The position numbers and the translations under genes were made by a program. 64,000 bases of DNA from positions 29,386,470-29,450,469 of the forward strand of contig OW028584.1 in the NCBI GenBank assembly GCA_932294295.1, read 5' to 3'. A model generated the notes under the pieces. That model was given only the letters and a program-made list of their open reading frames with translations. It ran no database searches and was not told the origin of the DNA. Below are positions 23,898-36,747 of this stretch, piece after piece (position 1 is the first letter of the stretch; every line of letters begins with the position of its first letter). The stretch is from Alitta virens. Its lineage: Eukaryota; Annelida; Polychaeta; Phyllodocida; Nereididae.

Positions 23898-26137
23898 CTG
23901 AAATAAATAAATACAGAGATATGAGTTTTAAAACATATTTTTTAGCAGTAAAATGACACACAATAAATTGAACATTGATACAGGCTGCATGTATTGCCAC
24001 CAATGTTTTTATATATTTTTTTGGCGGCATTGTAGAATCTAATGGTTTATGCTACATGAATTTTTTTTTGTTAAATTCTTGGCTCATCACAGTCTATAAT
24101 GACAGTGACTGATAAGATAGGCTTAGTCAATATAATGAATTAAATATTTATAAGAAAGGTGCCATGTGACTAGGATAACCATATTAGGCCCTATATGAAT
24201 GTTGACGAATGACCTATGACACTGACTGAGGATGACTCTGACTTGAGCAAGACATAAGTCTTTCCTCTCCTCATATTACTCATTTTGCTTTTCAGACATA
24301 GAAAGCCATAACCCACAGTTTGAATAAATATAACTTTTTCAGGCAAATAACAAAAATCAATTGAATGATAAGCTGTCAAATATACATTAAAATCCACTAT
24401 TACTAAAGGCCCATTGGACCCTATTCTATAATGTGTAGTTGCAGGGACCGCCAGTGCAGCAAGGTTGTTCAAACGTTTATTGATGGCTAAATACATTTTT
24501 TTTAATTCAGACACATTTATTTGTAGGCCTACTTTCGGCTCAGATAGTTTTTAACATAGTTGACATAATACTTTTGATAAATCTATGCTTGCTGCATTGC
24601 ACGAGTAAATTACATTTATCTCTATGCGTTTATATATTTTTCTTTATGCATCTGTGTATATACATCTAAAGAATTTTAAAAGACGTAAATAAACAAAAAT
24701 AAAAATGGAAAATAAACTCACATACCTACTTGCAAAAATATGCCATCAAAGTATGCCACAAGTCCGTCATAAATTCATCCAGTATGTGCGAAGTTAATCA
24801 TCAGACATAGGCCTGATTTTGCTTTCAACTTTACATATTCCATACTGAGAGCTGGAAGCCAAGGCCTACTGGCCTAGCTCTCATAACTTGTGTATTTCTG
24901 AATGAAACTGGATCTCTGAGCTCATGCTTATATCTGTAATAATTCGCCTGCAGCTAGAAGATCTTCAGATCCCCAAGTTGAGAAAGATGACACAAGAAAT
25001 TGAGGGAAGCCTGCAGGAAGATTGTCACGGTCCATTGCACTTGTGCCCAGGGCGACACGCTTGGTTGACTCTCGTGTCATTAATTAAGTAGTGTCTCTCA
25101 CTTAAGATAATATAGATCAACCATTCACCTTAATGGATAGAGGCCTATCTTATTTCAAGTTTCTCTACAGTTTGGTCCTAGTTTAATATGCAACCTTACA
25201 GATTCAGAACTTTTACTTGCTCTAAACAGCCACTTTCAACTCCCATTGCATATCGAATTTTTTTTATTTTTTAGAAATTTTACCCCTATTACAAAGATGT
25301 CAACGACCATATGGATAAATTCAGGGTGACCGTTAAACACAGATGTGACTATCAAAAGGTGGACCTAATTAACGTAGATATCTATGTGCAGCATGCATTC
25401 ATTTTAGCAAAATCTAAAATTTATTAAAATTTCAAAAGTGAATTTTTGCGATTCCACTGCAATAACTAATCAGGACTTTTTTTTCCTTTTTTTATAATCA
25501 TTTCATAAAACTCATGTAATATTACATGAGAATATCTCACGCGCATACTTGAGAATCATATCTATAAATATGCTAATGATATTTTATTCCGCTTTCTAGC
25601 CTACAACTGTGTCGGACATGTTTGAAGTGGACCCGGGGCGGTCAGTCCCCCAGGCTGGTCAAGGACTGACCACAGGCAAAATACGTCTTCAATGCACAAG
25701 AATGTTTAGATCTTATGATCAAATGAAACATCAAACTGTAATAAGAAAATCAAAGATGGATCAATAAATATAAAAACCGATCAAAGTGTAATAAATGTTT
25801 GTTGGATATGTGTGATCAGAATTACCTCAGCTACCGTCACACCTGCAATAACGGCCACTTAGCTACCTGATGCGAACGGCCACTATATTCAAATTCCCCC
25901 CCCCCCCAGAGAGATTTTGTTTATTGTTTTAGTCCTTCATTAAACGACCCCAGTTATCTCAGTTGATGGTTGTTAAACATGGGTTCGACTGTACATAAGT
26001 GTACACTGGAACCTCATTACAGTAGATAATCACTGTTGAAAGTGATATTAATTCTGAGTAAATCATTTCACAATTCCATTTAAATTGTGCAAACAGAATT
26101 AAAAGTTAAGCAAATGTATATGTTCATGGAACTTTTT
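23898..26137. other. Intergenic, no supported gene; repeat family B copy 1
   Basis: Bases 24273-24420 (TTGCTTTTCAGACA ... AAATAACAAAAATCAA ... TCAAATATACATTAAAAT) recur at about 29615-29745. The minus-strand open frame at 24191-24514 lies in this repeat. A GC-rich inverted repeat (GGTCAGTCC/GGACTGACC) is at 25639-25673. Nothing else seen. Confidence 0.5.
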
Positions 26138-26143
26138 TTTATT
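26138..26143 (-). promoter_or_regulatory. Polyadenylation signal AATAAA (minus strand)
   Basis: TTTATT on the plus strand, 28 bp beyond the TGA stop (26171-26173) of the five-exon membrane-protein gene. Confidence 0.65.
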
Positions 26144-26170
26144 GTTTTATATAAACACTAAAAAAACATA

Positions 26171-29100
26171 TCACGCAGGTTCCTCATCGGATTCTATGTT
26201 TTCCAACCAAGCAAAGATGTGGGATTTGGGGAAAATGTTGCAGAATGGACAGACCACGGTAGTCTCAGCTAGGTCTTTTGGGCACCCGTAGATTTGGATC
26301 ACTCCAGAATGCTGAAAGAAAGAAGGAGATGAAATAGACTAATTTGATGATGAAAAACATAAATAATATAAATAAAGAACAAAAATACAACAAAAAAAAA
26401 AAAACAATTTCAGAAAGAAATTTTTTCACTTTATCTATAAAATCCCTGTAGGATTTGGAAAATTAATTGCTCTAAATATAGTTTAATATTAGGTTAAAAT
26501 GGATGAGATATACAAAGAAAAATTATAACTATGAAAAAAGTTTACAAAATAGGCATAAGTCACTCTCGCGATAAACAGAAAGTTTTAAAATATTTAAGAT
26601 AAACACAATTTATAATAAATTAAAATAAATGTATAATTTTTATTCTCAGACACATGCACCTAAAGTCTCACACTTAAGATGATGCTGCTGTACTTAATTA
26701 AGGAAAATAATGAACAAGGAAAAAAAACCTACATTTATTTTATACACGATTTGTATTTACACTTTGGGCAAATTAGTTAGGGTGACTTTCGCTTCGTTGG
26801 CAATTCTTGGAGATTTGTAAACATATAGCTTATGACAGTGGGATTCTAAAAACCAATATTTCCAAAATTTCCCATTACATGCAGTTATGTAGGCGAGAAC
26901 GGGGCTTAAAACGAAAAAAATTAAATAAAAATAATCACAAAAAAATTACAAGTTATAAAAAATTAAAATGAACAAAAGTTATAAAGATGAGAATAAATAT
27001 ATATAAAACCAAATAGAAGCAAAGAAAGATAAAAAAAAATCACATAACAAAGAAAATATTGCTACTCACATTATATCTCCTCCTAACAAGTGTACTTAGA
27101 GTGTCCGGTTTTCCAGTTCTTTTGCAGTTGCACATTTGGTAGAGATATCTGTTCACTTTCTTGTGTTTTCTCCCTCCTTCCTCCTCATTGGTCAGTGTGG
27201 CACTCAACACAGAAGTCCTTCTCCCATTGGCGGAATTTATGCGTCCTGATTTTTGATTGGTCGAAGTGCTGGCTGCCAGATCTGATGACATACTGCTTGA
27301 TGAACTCCAGCCTGAACCATATCTGCAGGAGTTGGTGTGAACAAAAAGAAAGAAAGAAAGAAAGAAGATATGATTTCGTGGAGGTATTGTGTGTCTCAAT
27401 GCTTCTGAGTCTGAAGCTTAAGCTCACATGACCAGCTACCAAAAGGAAATGTAATGATGAGATGATAAAGCTCGGAGTCCACCATATTACACACTAGCCC
27501 GAGGTGTGGGAACTCCTACTTGCTTTATGAAAAAGGGAAAAATGTATGATCAAGCTGGCAGGAGGTCACGTGATCCACGATTATTGTAGATTTCAGAAAA
27601 ATGCCAATCTCGCGCATGTGCAGTGGGCATTCTTGGTGGTTTTCTTCATGCAAGATTTTCGAACGGCCAATCAAACATTATGAAGAGCGTCTCCGATTCG
27701 AGAATTTCTATTAGATTCTGTTATGTAACATAAAGGCTGCATACATTAATCGATAATCTCATCGTATAGTTTAGCTCTTAAGCTTTAGTTTGGTGTATTC
27801 AGATCGAAAATAAAGCAAATATTAAGCGAGATACGAATAGGAGAGAGCGGAGAAGCAGGTTCATGGCAAACGTCATGAAGAGCGTCGCCCGATTCACAAC
27901 TTTTAAACGTGGTCCTATGTACAAGGTGGAAGTTCATTCCCATCATTGTGTAGTATAATTAGTAAGGATTCTTTGAGTGTTTTGAGTATTAAGCGAGATA
28001 AAGGCGGGTAGGTTGGCGGTGGCAAAAAGCAACGATTGTGGATCCCACGGATTGTGTTGTGCTGCCGATTACGTCCGCGCCCACGTCGTTATAATTTACG
28101 CCGCGCTGATTTGACTTCATCTGACATGGCGCTGCAGTTTTGAAACATCTTCTATATGGCTCGATGCTTCTGGCATTTTCGTACTACTGTGATGATACCA
28201 TATAAAGTATTGCAAATGATGTGTAACAGTTCTAATTTTCTCATTTCTCAAGTCATTTGTACTCATGTATAAGTTGACTTTGAGAGATCTGTTTCAGCTC
28301 GAAGTTGTTTTCATGTTATGTACTTGTTATCTATACATAGTACCATGGTGTGAACCCAAGTCTGTTATCTCATCATGATGTTTGCCTCTGACAGCTGGGC
28401 ATATAAGCTGAATAGCACTGAGACAACCTAATTACACCAAACAGACAGATAGACAGACAGCTGCACAGACAGACAGACAATTTTATTTCCTTTTTTTTTT
28501 ATACACAAACACCATGAATACATTTATGATTTTTTTAACTTTTTTTTTTGAATGTCAATTTGTGTAATTGCTATTCTGTAAAATGCAAAAATTTTTATTC
28601 AATGGTCAAAAATAACGGTTCAAATGTAAATGACAAAACTCAGTCTAATATTTTTGATCTCATCCCTGTATCCTGTTTATTTTAGGGGTAGGGGCCTAGC
28701 TCAGTGGTAGCATGCTGGGCTTCCAACCACTGGACCAATTCCTGGTAAAGCCTAAGTTGGATGGCTGTTTCATCCCTCATCTCATTGCCATGGTCCCTGC
28801 CTGTCCTAATTAGCCCATCGGGTGCAAAATTACAGGTCGTAAAGCAACCCACCCTGTTTATTTTTCAACATTCATTGGCAATAAACACTACTACCAATAT
28901 CATAATAAATACAATAACTTACCTATAGCTGGAACTTATCATTGATGTCATATCATCACAATCACTGTCAGTAGCTACTTCTGGTAGTAAATTACTACCA
29001 AACCCATGCCTCATGAGTTTTCGTACCATACTGGTTGTCGGTATATAATTCCTGGTTTGTATTTTACGTTCTCTTTCTGATCGATTGCGAAATCTTTCCG

Positions 29101-31701
29101 CAGTCGAAAGTCCCACTTCATCGATAAACTTCACTCCATCTTTTCCACTTTTAGTGTCTTTTCCGATTTCGAATATTCGAACTTCTGGGGAGCTTTGTAT
29201 GTTGTTTTGGTTGTTAGCTGCTCTGAAGTCTTTAGATTTCAAAGTAACTGAACTTTTTCTTCTTTGTTCTCTTTCCTTCATCTGGACTTCACTCGAAGCT
29301 TTCGTCTGGGTCAGTTTATTCCACGAAGGTTTCAGAATGGATTGCTGGTGAAGTTTTGATCTTGCTAGGTCTATTCTGGATTTCGTTTGGTTGTTGGTAC
29401 TGGAAGCTAAATATAGGAGACTGTTAGAATATCAACATATTAGAAATACATTCCCTTTTGGAACATTCATACAAGATCATTTTGTTATGTAATTTGGAAA
29501 TTGCCATGATATCCATCATCACAACGTCAATTTGTCGGGCGACACCTTTACCCCTTGACACCTTGATCTGGATATATGGAGGATAGAGTATTTTCACTGA
29601 ACAGCCCCTCTTATTACTCATTTGCTTTTCAGACAGAATAGGTAATAACTAAAACGAATTCCATAAATATAACTTTCTCAGAAAAATAACAAAAATCAAC
29701 TAAATGATAAAGTGTCAAATATACATTAAAATGCACTAAAAATACTGCTGCTTGGATGCACTTTGCTTCAGCCAATCACAGTCAAGGGCGAGGAACTTTT
29801 TCAGCCAATAGAATTTCAGTATTCTGTTTTAGCCACCTGGTGGAAGTACAGAGAACCTTCCGTGAAAATCCACTATTGCATATACTGCCATCTAAAATAT
29901 AACATTGCAATACTCAATCTTAGGCCAATAAATAGACTTGCCGGTGCTGTTTTTTGGTGAAAAAAAAACAACTAATTTATTGGCCAATCAGACACCAACC
30001 TACACCATGATGCTATGACAGCATATTCCAAATATGGTGCCTATTTGTAATTCTTCCTTGATTGTGCAATAACCTTCTGTTGCATTTAATCAGAAAGAAG
30101 ATGAATAATCACACAAATTCCGGCCATTCAAGGCGAAGGTCGCTGTGGCATCTCCATTCACAACGATCTTTGCCTACACGGAAATGCATGATATCAAGTT
30201 CTCTTAATTGTGTTAATGCATTATAGTCAGACAGCCAGCCAGTGAGCTATTCATGCTATTAATACAAACTAACCAAAGATAGTCAGGTGTCATTTCTCAG
30301 ATAAGTGGATGAGTGGGTGGATTAGGGCTTTACATCCTGTATTTGTGCACCTGATGGGCTACTTAGGATGGCAGGGCAATGAGATGAAGGATGAAACAGC
30401 CATCCAACTTAGGCTCGACCGGGAATTGAACCCAAGATCCAGTGGTTGGCAGCCCAGCATGCTACCACTGAGCTAGGCCCCTGCCCATCTCAGAAAAGTG
30501 GCTTAGTTATGTAAGTAAAGGAATTTTCTTGCACTCACTTCACCTGCTCCAGAAAAGGCAGTCCGACTAACCTTTTCATCTTTTCGTGAACACACGGAAC
30601 CCATATTTACAAACCTCAGGTCTTAAACATTTACAAATTTTATATGCACCAATCTGTTTATTCATGTTTAAATATTTCAACAATTGTTTACCCCAGGCAC
30701 TATCAAATCTCTTTGAATTAAATGCTGTACATATCATGAGTGTTATACCAGACAAATATCTCACTACCATCTTCCTCGATTTCACTTGGAAATTTGTAAA
30801 AAGAACATCAGGTACAAAGAATTTACCTTCATCAAATGAACTCCTGGGTGATGCTTGAGCTTCAGCAGCTGGTGATCCAGGCATTGATTGGCTCAGATGT
30901 TTGTGTTTCCTGACTCTGTGTGGTTTCATGAGAGGAACGCTTGCCTCAATTTCTTGCTTTTCCAATGCCTTGTAAGCACTCGACAGTCGGAATTTTATGA
31001 CAAATCCTAGAATTGCCAGAAATAAACAGAATATTACCGAATACACTCCAACAGATTGGGTTAAATGACTAGTTTCTTTTCTGATCTTCATACTGGTAAA
31101 ATATCCTCAAAAGTGGCTATATCAGCCTTCCTTTAAAATCCCACTGAACAGAATTTGAGTAAGAACATTTCTGTGGATTAAAAAAAGACGAAATTAATCG
31201 TGCCTTGAATTACGGTAGAATCTTATGTGGTGTGAACCTTATTTGTGATCATCAAATCACAAGTCAAATTGTCTCAGATAACATGCCAGCTAAGCTCGAC
31301 CGCAATACTTTTTCATTCTTTCCCATAACATGTCACATCACCATGTCAGTTCAATGTCGACTCGCTGGCCCAAATTCCCGCTGATGTCAAAGTTAAATTT
31401 AATTTGTCAGAAATTGTATTTAGCTTTACATAATATTCACTTTGTATTAGCTTAAGGCACAATTGTCATCTGATGTCATCAGCATACCTGGATCCTCGGG
31501 AGGCTCTTCTGCATCCTCTTGAACTTCATCAACAACCCGTTTCTTTCTCATACCATACTTTTCCATCAAAAACCCAAAATCCACTTTCTGAGAAGCTCCT
31601 GCGACTCCCAGTTTGGATCGCCTAGTCTCAACAGGTGTCGCTCCGGAATAACCGGAAATCCGACGAACGAAAGAGGTCGACTTTGTATCTGCAGGCATCA
31701 T
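26171..31701 (-). CDS. Unrecognised single-pass membrane protein (456 aa, 5 coding exons)
   Basis: Minus-strand coding exons: 31701-31488, 31105-30827, 29406-28923, 27322-27070 and 26311-26171. All have GT/AG borders, and the codon phases (1, 1, 2, 0) match across every junction. About residues 90-108 form a hydrophobic membrane segment (YSVIFCLFLAILGFVIKF), with basic residues on both sides. The rest is polar, basic and Ser-rich, probably disordered, with an Arg/Lys/Glu-rich stretch in exon 3. The last exon is compact: a predicted beta strand, a CPFC knuckle and an acidic end (ESDEEPA). I do not recognise the family. The weakest join is the exon 2 acceptor (ACTTTTGAG). Exon 1 is also phase-compatible with exon 3, and an ATG at 31091 in exon 2 could start a shorter form. 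A 5' UTR exon precedes it. Confidence 0.75.
27640..28030. repeat. Imperfect tandem duplication in intron
   Basis: ATGAAGAGCGTCTCCGATTC (27680) and ATGAAGAGCGTCGCCCGATTC (27875), then TATTAAGCGAGATA twice (27820 and 27988), occur in the same order about 170-195 bp apart, inside the intron between exons 3 and 4 of the membrane-protein gene. Adjacent bases 28050-28140 are unusually CpG-rich. Confidence 0.6.
28684..28870 (+). mobile_element. tRNA-derived SINE, family 1, plus orientation
   Basis: The head GGGGCCTAGCTCAGTGGTAG resembles a tRNA 5' half with an A box; a degenerate B box (CCAATTCCTGG) follows, then a tRNA-unrelated body (GGATGGCTGTTTCATCC ... GCCCATCGGGTGCAAAAT). The same body occurs at 30305-30490, 34332-34513 and 57057-57178. 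It lies in an intron of the membrane-protein gene. Confidence 0.85.
29593..29760. repeat. Dispersed repeat family B, copy 2
   Basis: Shares TTTGCTTTTCAGACA, AAATAACAAAAATCAA and GTCAAATATACATTAAAAT with 24273-24420 in the same order and orientation. Class unknown, no ORF. Confidence 0.75.
30305..30490 (-). mobile_element. tRNA-derived SINE, family 1, minus orientation
   Basis: Reverse-oriented copy: body (GGATGAAACAGCCATCC), B-box complement (GGGAATTGAACCC) and head complement (CTACCACTGAGCTAGGCCCC). Located between exons 2 and 3 of the membrane-protein gene. Confidence 0.88.
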
Positions 31702-32380
31702 GAATCTGAATAAGAGAAAACGTAAATAAATGTTGTATTCTATTCAAGTTTCTTACAAAAAAGTATCCGACTAAGCTACCCCGAGTGAGTTTGAAAGACT
31801 CATGCTTGAACAGGCCTCTGGTGGTTTTGGTGGAGTTATATGCTTGCTTATCATAGGTAGTCCAGGGGCTGACCAGGTGAATATTGACCCAGGTCCAACA
31901 CATGAGGGCATTACATGAACTTGGTATCATTTAAAAGAGGACACCTTCTAATTTCACAAAACGTGGTTTTAGGTTCCATCAGGTGCAGTTTTGTAAAATG
32001 GGGGTAAAAGGTCAACAAACTCTATAATCTACTATGTAATACAACAGGCATTTTTGAGCATTGGCAACCATCTTTTCAGAAATATTATGCATACAATTCT
32101 CAAAGAGGCTGCTACCTACCTTTATCGTTGCCTTTGTATGTATTGTGATATCGCTAATTTTAGTGTGTTATACATGTAATAATCCTTCTATTAAATATGA
32201 AAGTTTTTTTTAATTATAGACTGGAAGTAAAATGGAAATTAAGTGATTAATCCAGATATTAAGATCACCACAGAGGATTAAGCATTTGTGGTATACAATA
32301 ATGTATAATTAATGATATTCATAATTTTTTTAACAATTAGCAAAAATAATTTCTACAATAGCTAGAGTATATCAACTCAC

Positions 32381-32410
32381 CTGTGTTTCTAAATCCAAGC
32401 GTGCAGTATC
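32381..32410 (-). promoter_or_regulatory. Probable 5' UTR exon end (splice donor) of the membrane-protein gene
   Basis: On the minus strand GAAACACAG is followed by GTGAGT (donor bases 32380-32379). The next downstream acceptor (TTCTCTTATTCAG) leads directly into the exon whose ATG is at 31701. The exon's 5' end and the promoter were not resolved. Confidence 0.45.
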
Positions 32411-33179
32411 GACTTTAAATTTTGATACATATCATTGTCACGTGTTTTTTGAAAAATGAATATATCTTTTAACAAGTTCATTAAATTATAATGATCCGAG
32501 GCATGTTATACAGACGTCACACTGTGTGTTATAGAATACAATGAATACATGCCAAGAGCATGATATTTAGTTTAGTATTAATCCATGGTCATGCTTAATT
32601 GGTTTCTATACCTTTGATGCACTTCACGAATAGATATCATAATATATATCATACCACACAATTACATATTTATGGACAAAGAGTTTAAGCTGGCCAGCCT
32701 TGGGAAGACAGCTTAGTTGTAATAATCTTGAAAGATATTGTTGCAAATGTTATTGAAATATTTGAAGCATTAGACTTGAATTAACTCTATTCAGCAAAAT
32801 ACGATCGCTTGCATAGTGGGATCAAGTAGTATTTGTTTGCAGGAACTTGCATGTGTTTTTGCAATGTTGTTCCTCACTGCATGTTTATAGTATAATATTG
32901 AAATAATTTATTCACATATGATGGCTTCGTCCTTTGTATTTTCTTGTTGCTTATTTGCTTTTTTCATTTTCCAATGTCTTCAGAGGCGAAGCAAAGGGCT
33001 AGATTTTGGGGTCAGCCTACCCTCTCTTTGGTCCATTTTCTGTTTTCAAATAAAATAAAAATACTATCGATTTTCTCAACACTTGCTTTATTTAAAAAAA
33101 ACAATTCAGAAATGGTCTCATCTAGACTGGCGCTTGCACCACAGAGCCTCATTTAGAGCCTATTATTATTTATTAGGTG

Positions 33180-33204
33180 TCTCTATCCATCTATCTATCT
33201 ATCA

Positions 33205-33239
<35 letters not shown>

Positions 33240-33240
33240 A

Positions 33241-33303
<63 letters not shown>

Positions 33304-33426
33304 CATCTATCCATCTATCCATCTATATATCTATCCATCTATATATCTATATATCCATATATCTATCTAACTATCTATCCATCTATCCATCTATCTATCT
33401 ATCTGTCCATCTATCCATCTATCCTT
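33180..33426. repeat. (ATCT)n microsatellite, about 60 units
   Basis: Nearly pure ATCT with scattered CCATCT, CAATCT and ATAT variants. Overlapping frames encode Ser-Ile-Tyr-Leu repeats only because the tetranucleotide lacks stops in them. Confidence 0.99.
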
Positions 33427-34331
33427 TTACCACGTAATTATCAACATACATGGAAATACATGGAAACCCGCCCCAAGACCACCAAAATCAGACAACCACT
33501 AAGACGGTTACATTGTGACTATATAATGCATATTTGACACATATTTGACGCTAACTTGTGCTCATAAAATGCCAGTTACTACCAAACACAGACTGATACA
33601 GAGATATGTTATCAATCTTGTCACAAAATAGGTCAGGTGTTTCATTGAGAAGATATTGTAATATGTGACCTGTTTATCTCACCCACTTATAGGAAATACG
33701 AGAGACTCAGGATTTCTGCAGAAATTGCTAGCATAAGTTTATTTCATCGCGGATGGTACTCATGGAATAATAGTCAAAGATCAGACAATAGACAGGTGAG
33801 GTGTGTTTGAAATTAACTCTAAAACTGTGTTTTTTTTTGTAGAATATATATATTATTACATATAATATAGTTAGATGGATCAATGTATGTAGACCTACAT
33901 GTAGTTGCTACCCTTTCCTACAACCAGAATTTATGGGGAGGGGGGGGGGGGAGAAACAAATTAGTACCTATTTATCTATCCCTTATGATGATTTGCTTTT
34001 AAAAGCATTTCTTATAGTTAGATTAAAGTGCATTGGATAAGCATGAGGGCTGAAGTCAAGTTTTTCTGCTACTAACTGTAGGGCTTGTTACATTGTCATA
34101 ACCGTTATTTATTATATAATATGGGCTAATACTGAACAACCACGCACAGAAATTTTTTAATTATACTTCAATATATACCGTAAACAATGAACATTCTGTG
34201 TTAGTTTCTGTAGTTTAAAATGGAATTGCTATACTGAAATCATCAATTAGCTGGTCGATATTGTATGTCTCGAATAGACGCCGGGGTTCAATGGGGAGTA
34301 GAGTACAACTAGGCCTAATTAATCTTTGGGT

Positions 34332-34513
34332 GGTGGTAATGGATTAGGGCTTTACTGTATTTCTGCACTAGTTGGGCTAATTAGGACAGGCAGGGACCAT
34401 GGCAATGAGACGAAGGATGAAACAGCCATCCAACATAGGCTCGAGCCGGAATTGAACCTGGTACCCAGTGGTTGGAAGCCCAGCGCGCTACCACTGAGCT
34501 AGGCCCCCACCCC
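34332..34513 (-). mobile_element. tRNA-derived SINE, family 1, with a 15-bp target site duplication
   Basis: Complete minus-oriented copy flanked by AATTAATCTTTGGGT at 34317-34331 and again at 34514-34528. The perfect duplication fixes both ends and indicates recent retroposition. Head complement CTACCACTGAGCTAGGCCC, B-box complement CCGGAATTGAACCTGG. Confidence 0.95.
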
Positions 34514-35938
34514 AATTAATCTTTGGGTAAACTGGAATGATTAGAATTGAATATGTAACGCCAGTGGTTTCAATGGTGATGTGGTCTTAATGGTGAGTTG
34601 CTATTTAGTCATGGCTCCACTAAATTCCATGGGGAGTGGTAATAATATCAGGATTTTTTCTTAAATGGGGCTGGTTTTGTGTTGGTGTTTTTTTTTAAGA
34701 AAGAGGAACTATTGTTTTCATACATCAGTCAAACTTTAATATTTGACGGATACATTCTGAAGGGCATGTGACTGAAAACTGAAATTTTTGACTTTCTCTT
34801 TTTTCCTTATGAATATATGTGAAGGGGATATTTTCATTAGCCATATAATTATAAATGAAGCATTTACATCAATTTATTAAGGATTATTGGGTGTTTTATT
34901 TATCATTTATCACTCATATATGCTGAAAAAAGCCCATGAAAAAAGCAAAAAAAACAAGCATAAGACGAGAGAGAAAACAAGCGAAAGAATGCATAATAAT
35001 GGCTAGTATTTTTAATAAAAACAAAAAACAAAACAAAAAATATTTTGGTGGTCAAATATATTGTTTTTCGGAGGTGATTGAGTTTTTTTTAACTTCATTT
35101 ATGCATGGTCGACAGCACAACTTTTGTACTTATGGAAAACAAATGCATGACCATTTAATGTTCTTAGTCACTAGCGTATTATTTCCTGTCATAATATGGG
35201 CCTATAAGACTGAATGATACACATGTGAGCCTTCTTATCAATTTAATGTACACGAATATTCAATATTGGCTATATTTATAGCATAAAACAACAGATAATA
35301 GAATGTTTATTTTGTGGTAGTGAATATAAAGACAGTCATAAAAATATTTGCAGTGTTCTGATATGGCAAGATGATAGTGAAAGGGGAAATCCGAAATTGG
35401 GCAAATATTTGGATCATATGCTATCAACACTGTCTGGTATTAATGAGCAATGTATAGGAGAAAATGTGATAAATGCTACAGTTCATCAAGACACCCCCCC
35501 CCCTCCCCCCTTGGACCAAAACTATTTAGCCATGATAAAGAAACATCTTCATGTCCCAATGTACCATGAAAACATTTTAGAAAATTTATAGATTTGCTTA
35601 TTAACAGGCCCATATTGCAAAACAGTGTTTTTCAACTGTATTATTATGTTTACCTTTATTGAATATATCTCATAAATAATCAAATTAATTTTTGGGTGGC
35701 TTTCAATGGTTTCATCCTTAAAATGACTCAAAAGTTGAAAAGTACACCAAACATTAGCTAGTAGCAACAATTAAGATGCTCACAATTAGATTTGATTGAA
35801 AGAATAATTATGTCATTCGACAGCTTGTTGTGGAAATTAAGAAAACTGATTTATTTGACTAATATATGTAACTCCTTTGTGCAGAAATTTGTGTCTTTAA
35901 TTGGTATATAAGACATGTTTGGATTCTTTAAGTATAAG

Positions 35939-36735
35939 AAATTTATATATACAGTAACATTTTCTGCAATAATAATGACGTAATAATCAAAATTTTCAAA
36001 TTTATATATACAGTAACATTTTCTGCAATGATGTTATAATCAAAATTTTCAATTATATATACCGTAACATTTTCTGCAATGATGTTATAATCAAAATTTT
36101 CAAATTTATATATACAGTAACATTTTCTGCAATGATGTTATAATCAAAATTTTCAAATTTATATTATACAGTAACATTTTCGGCAATGATGTTATAATCA
36201 AAATTTTCAAATTTATATATACAGTAACATTTTCTGCAATGATGTTATAATCAAAATTTTCAATTATATATACCGTAACATTTTCTGCAATGATGTTATA
36301 ATCAAAATTTTCAAATTTATATATACAGTAACATTTTCTGCAATGATGTTATAATCAAAATTTTCAAATTTATATATACAGTAACATTTTCTGCAATGAT
36401 GTTATAATCAAAATTTTCAATTATATATACCGTAACATTTTCTGCAATGATGTTATAATCAAAATTTTCAATTATATATACCGTAACATTTTCTGCAATG
36501 ACGTCATAATCAAAATTTTCAATTATATATACCGTAACATTTTCTGCTATGATGTTATAATCAAAATTTTCAATTATATATACCGTAACATTTTCTGCAA
36601 TGACGCCATAATCAAAATTTTCAATTATATATACCGTAACATTTTCTGCAATGATGTAATAATCAAAATTTTCAAATTTATATATACAGTAACATTTTCT
36701 GCAATGATGTAATAATCAAAAATTATTAATTTTAA
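35939..36735. repeat. Tandem array of about 15 units of 52-53 bp
   Basis: Units contain CAGTAACATTTTCTGCAATG followed by ATGTTATAATCAAAATTTTC. Two subtypes alternate: A with AAATTTATATATACAG and B with AATTATATATACCG, in the order A A B A A A B A A B B B B B A. The array ends about 10 bp before the 3' splice site of the LRR gene at 36745-36746. One unit (36496-36510) contains the palindrome TGACGTCA. Confidence 0.95.
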
Positions 36736-36747
36736 TGTGTTTACAGA

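Larger units (their letters stand above)
32411..35938. other. Intergenic with microsatellite and a SINE; no gene
   Basis: Apart from the tetranucleotide repeat and the SINE listed separately, I see G/C runs at 33940-33950 and 35493-35510 and AT-rich DNA. Open frames here are short or come from repeats. Confidence 0.55.

Noticed and set aside
24191..24514. 107-codon minus-strand ORF
   Set aside because: Lies largely in dispersed repeat family B, whose second copy at 29.6 kb is not open in the same way.
27090..27431. Plus-strand ORF over the membrane-protein exon
   Set aside because: Antisense shadow of exon 4, which has matched splice sites and phase on the minus strand.
33083..33437. Ser-Ile-Tyr-Leu repeat open frames
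   Set aside because: They are direct translations of the (ATCT)n microsatellite, with no coding context.
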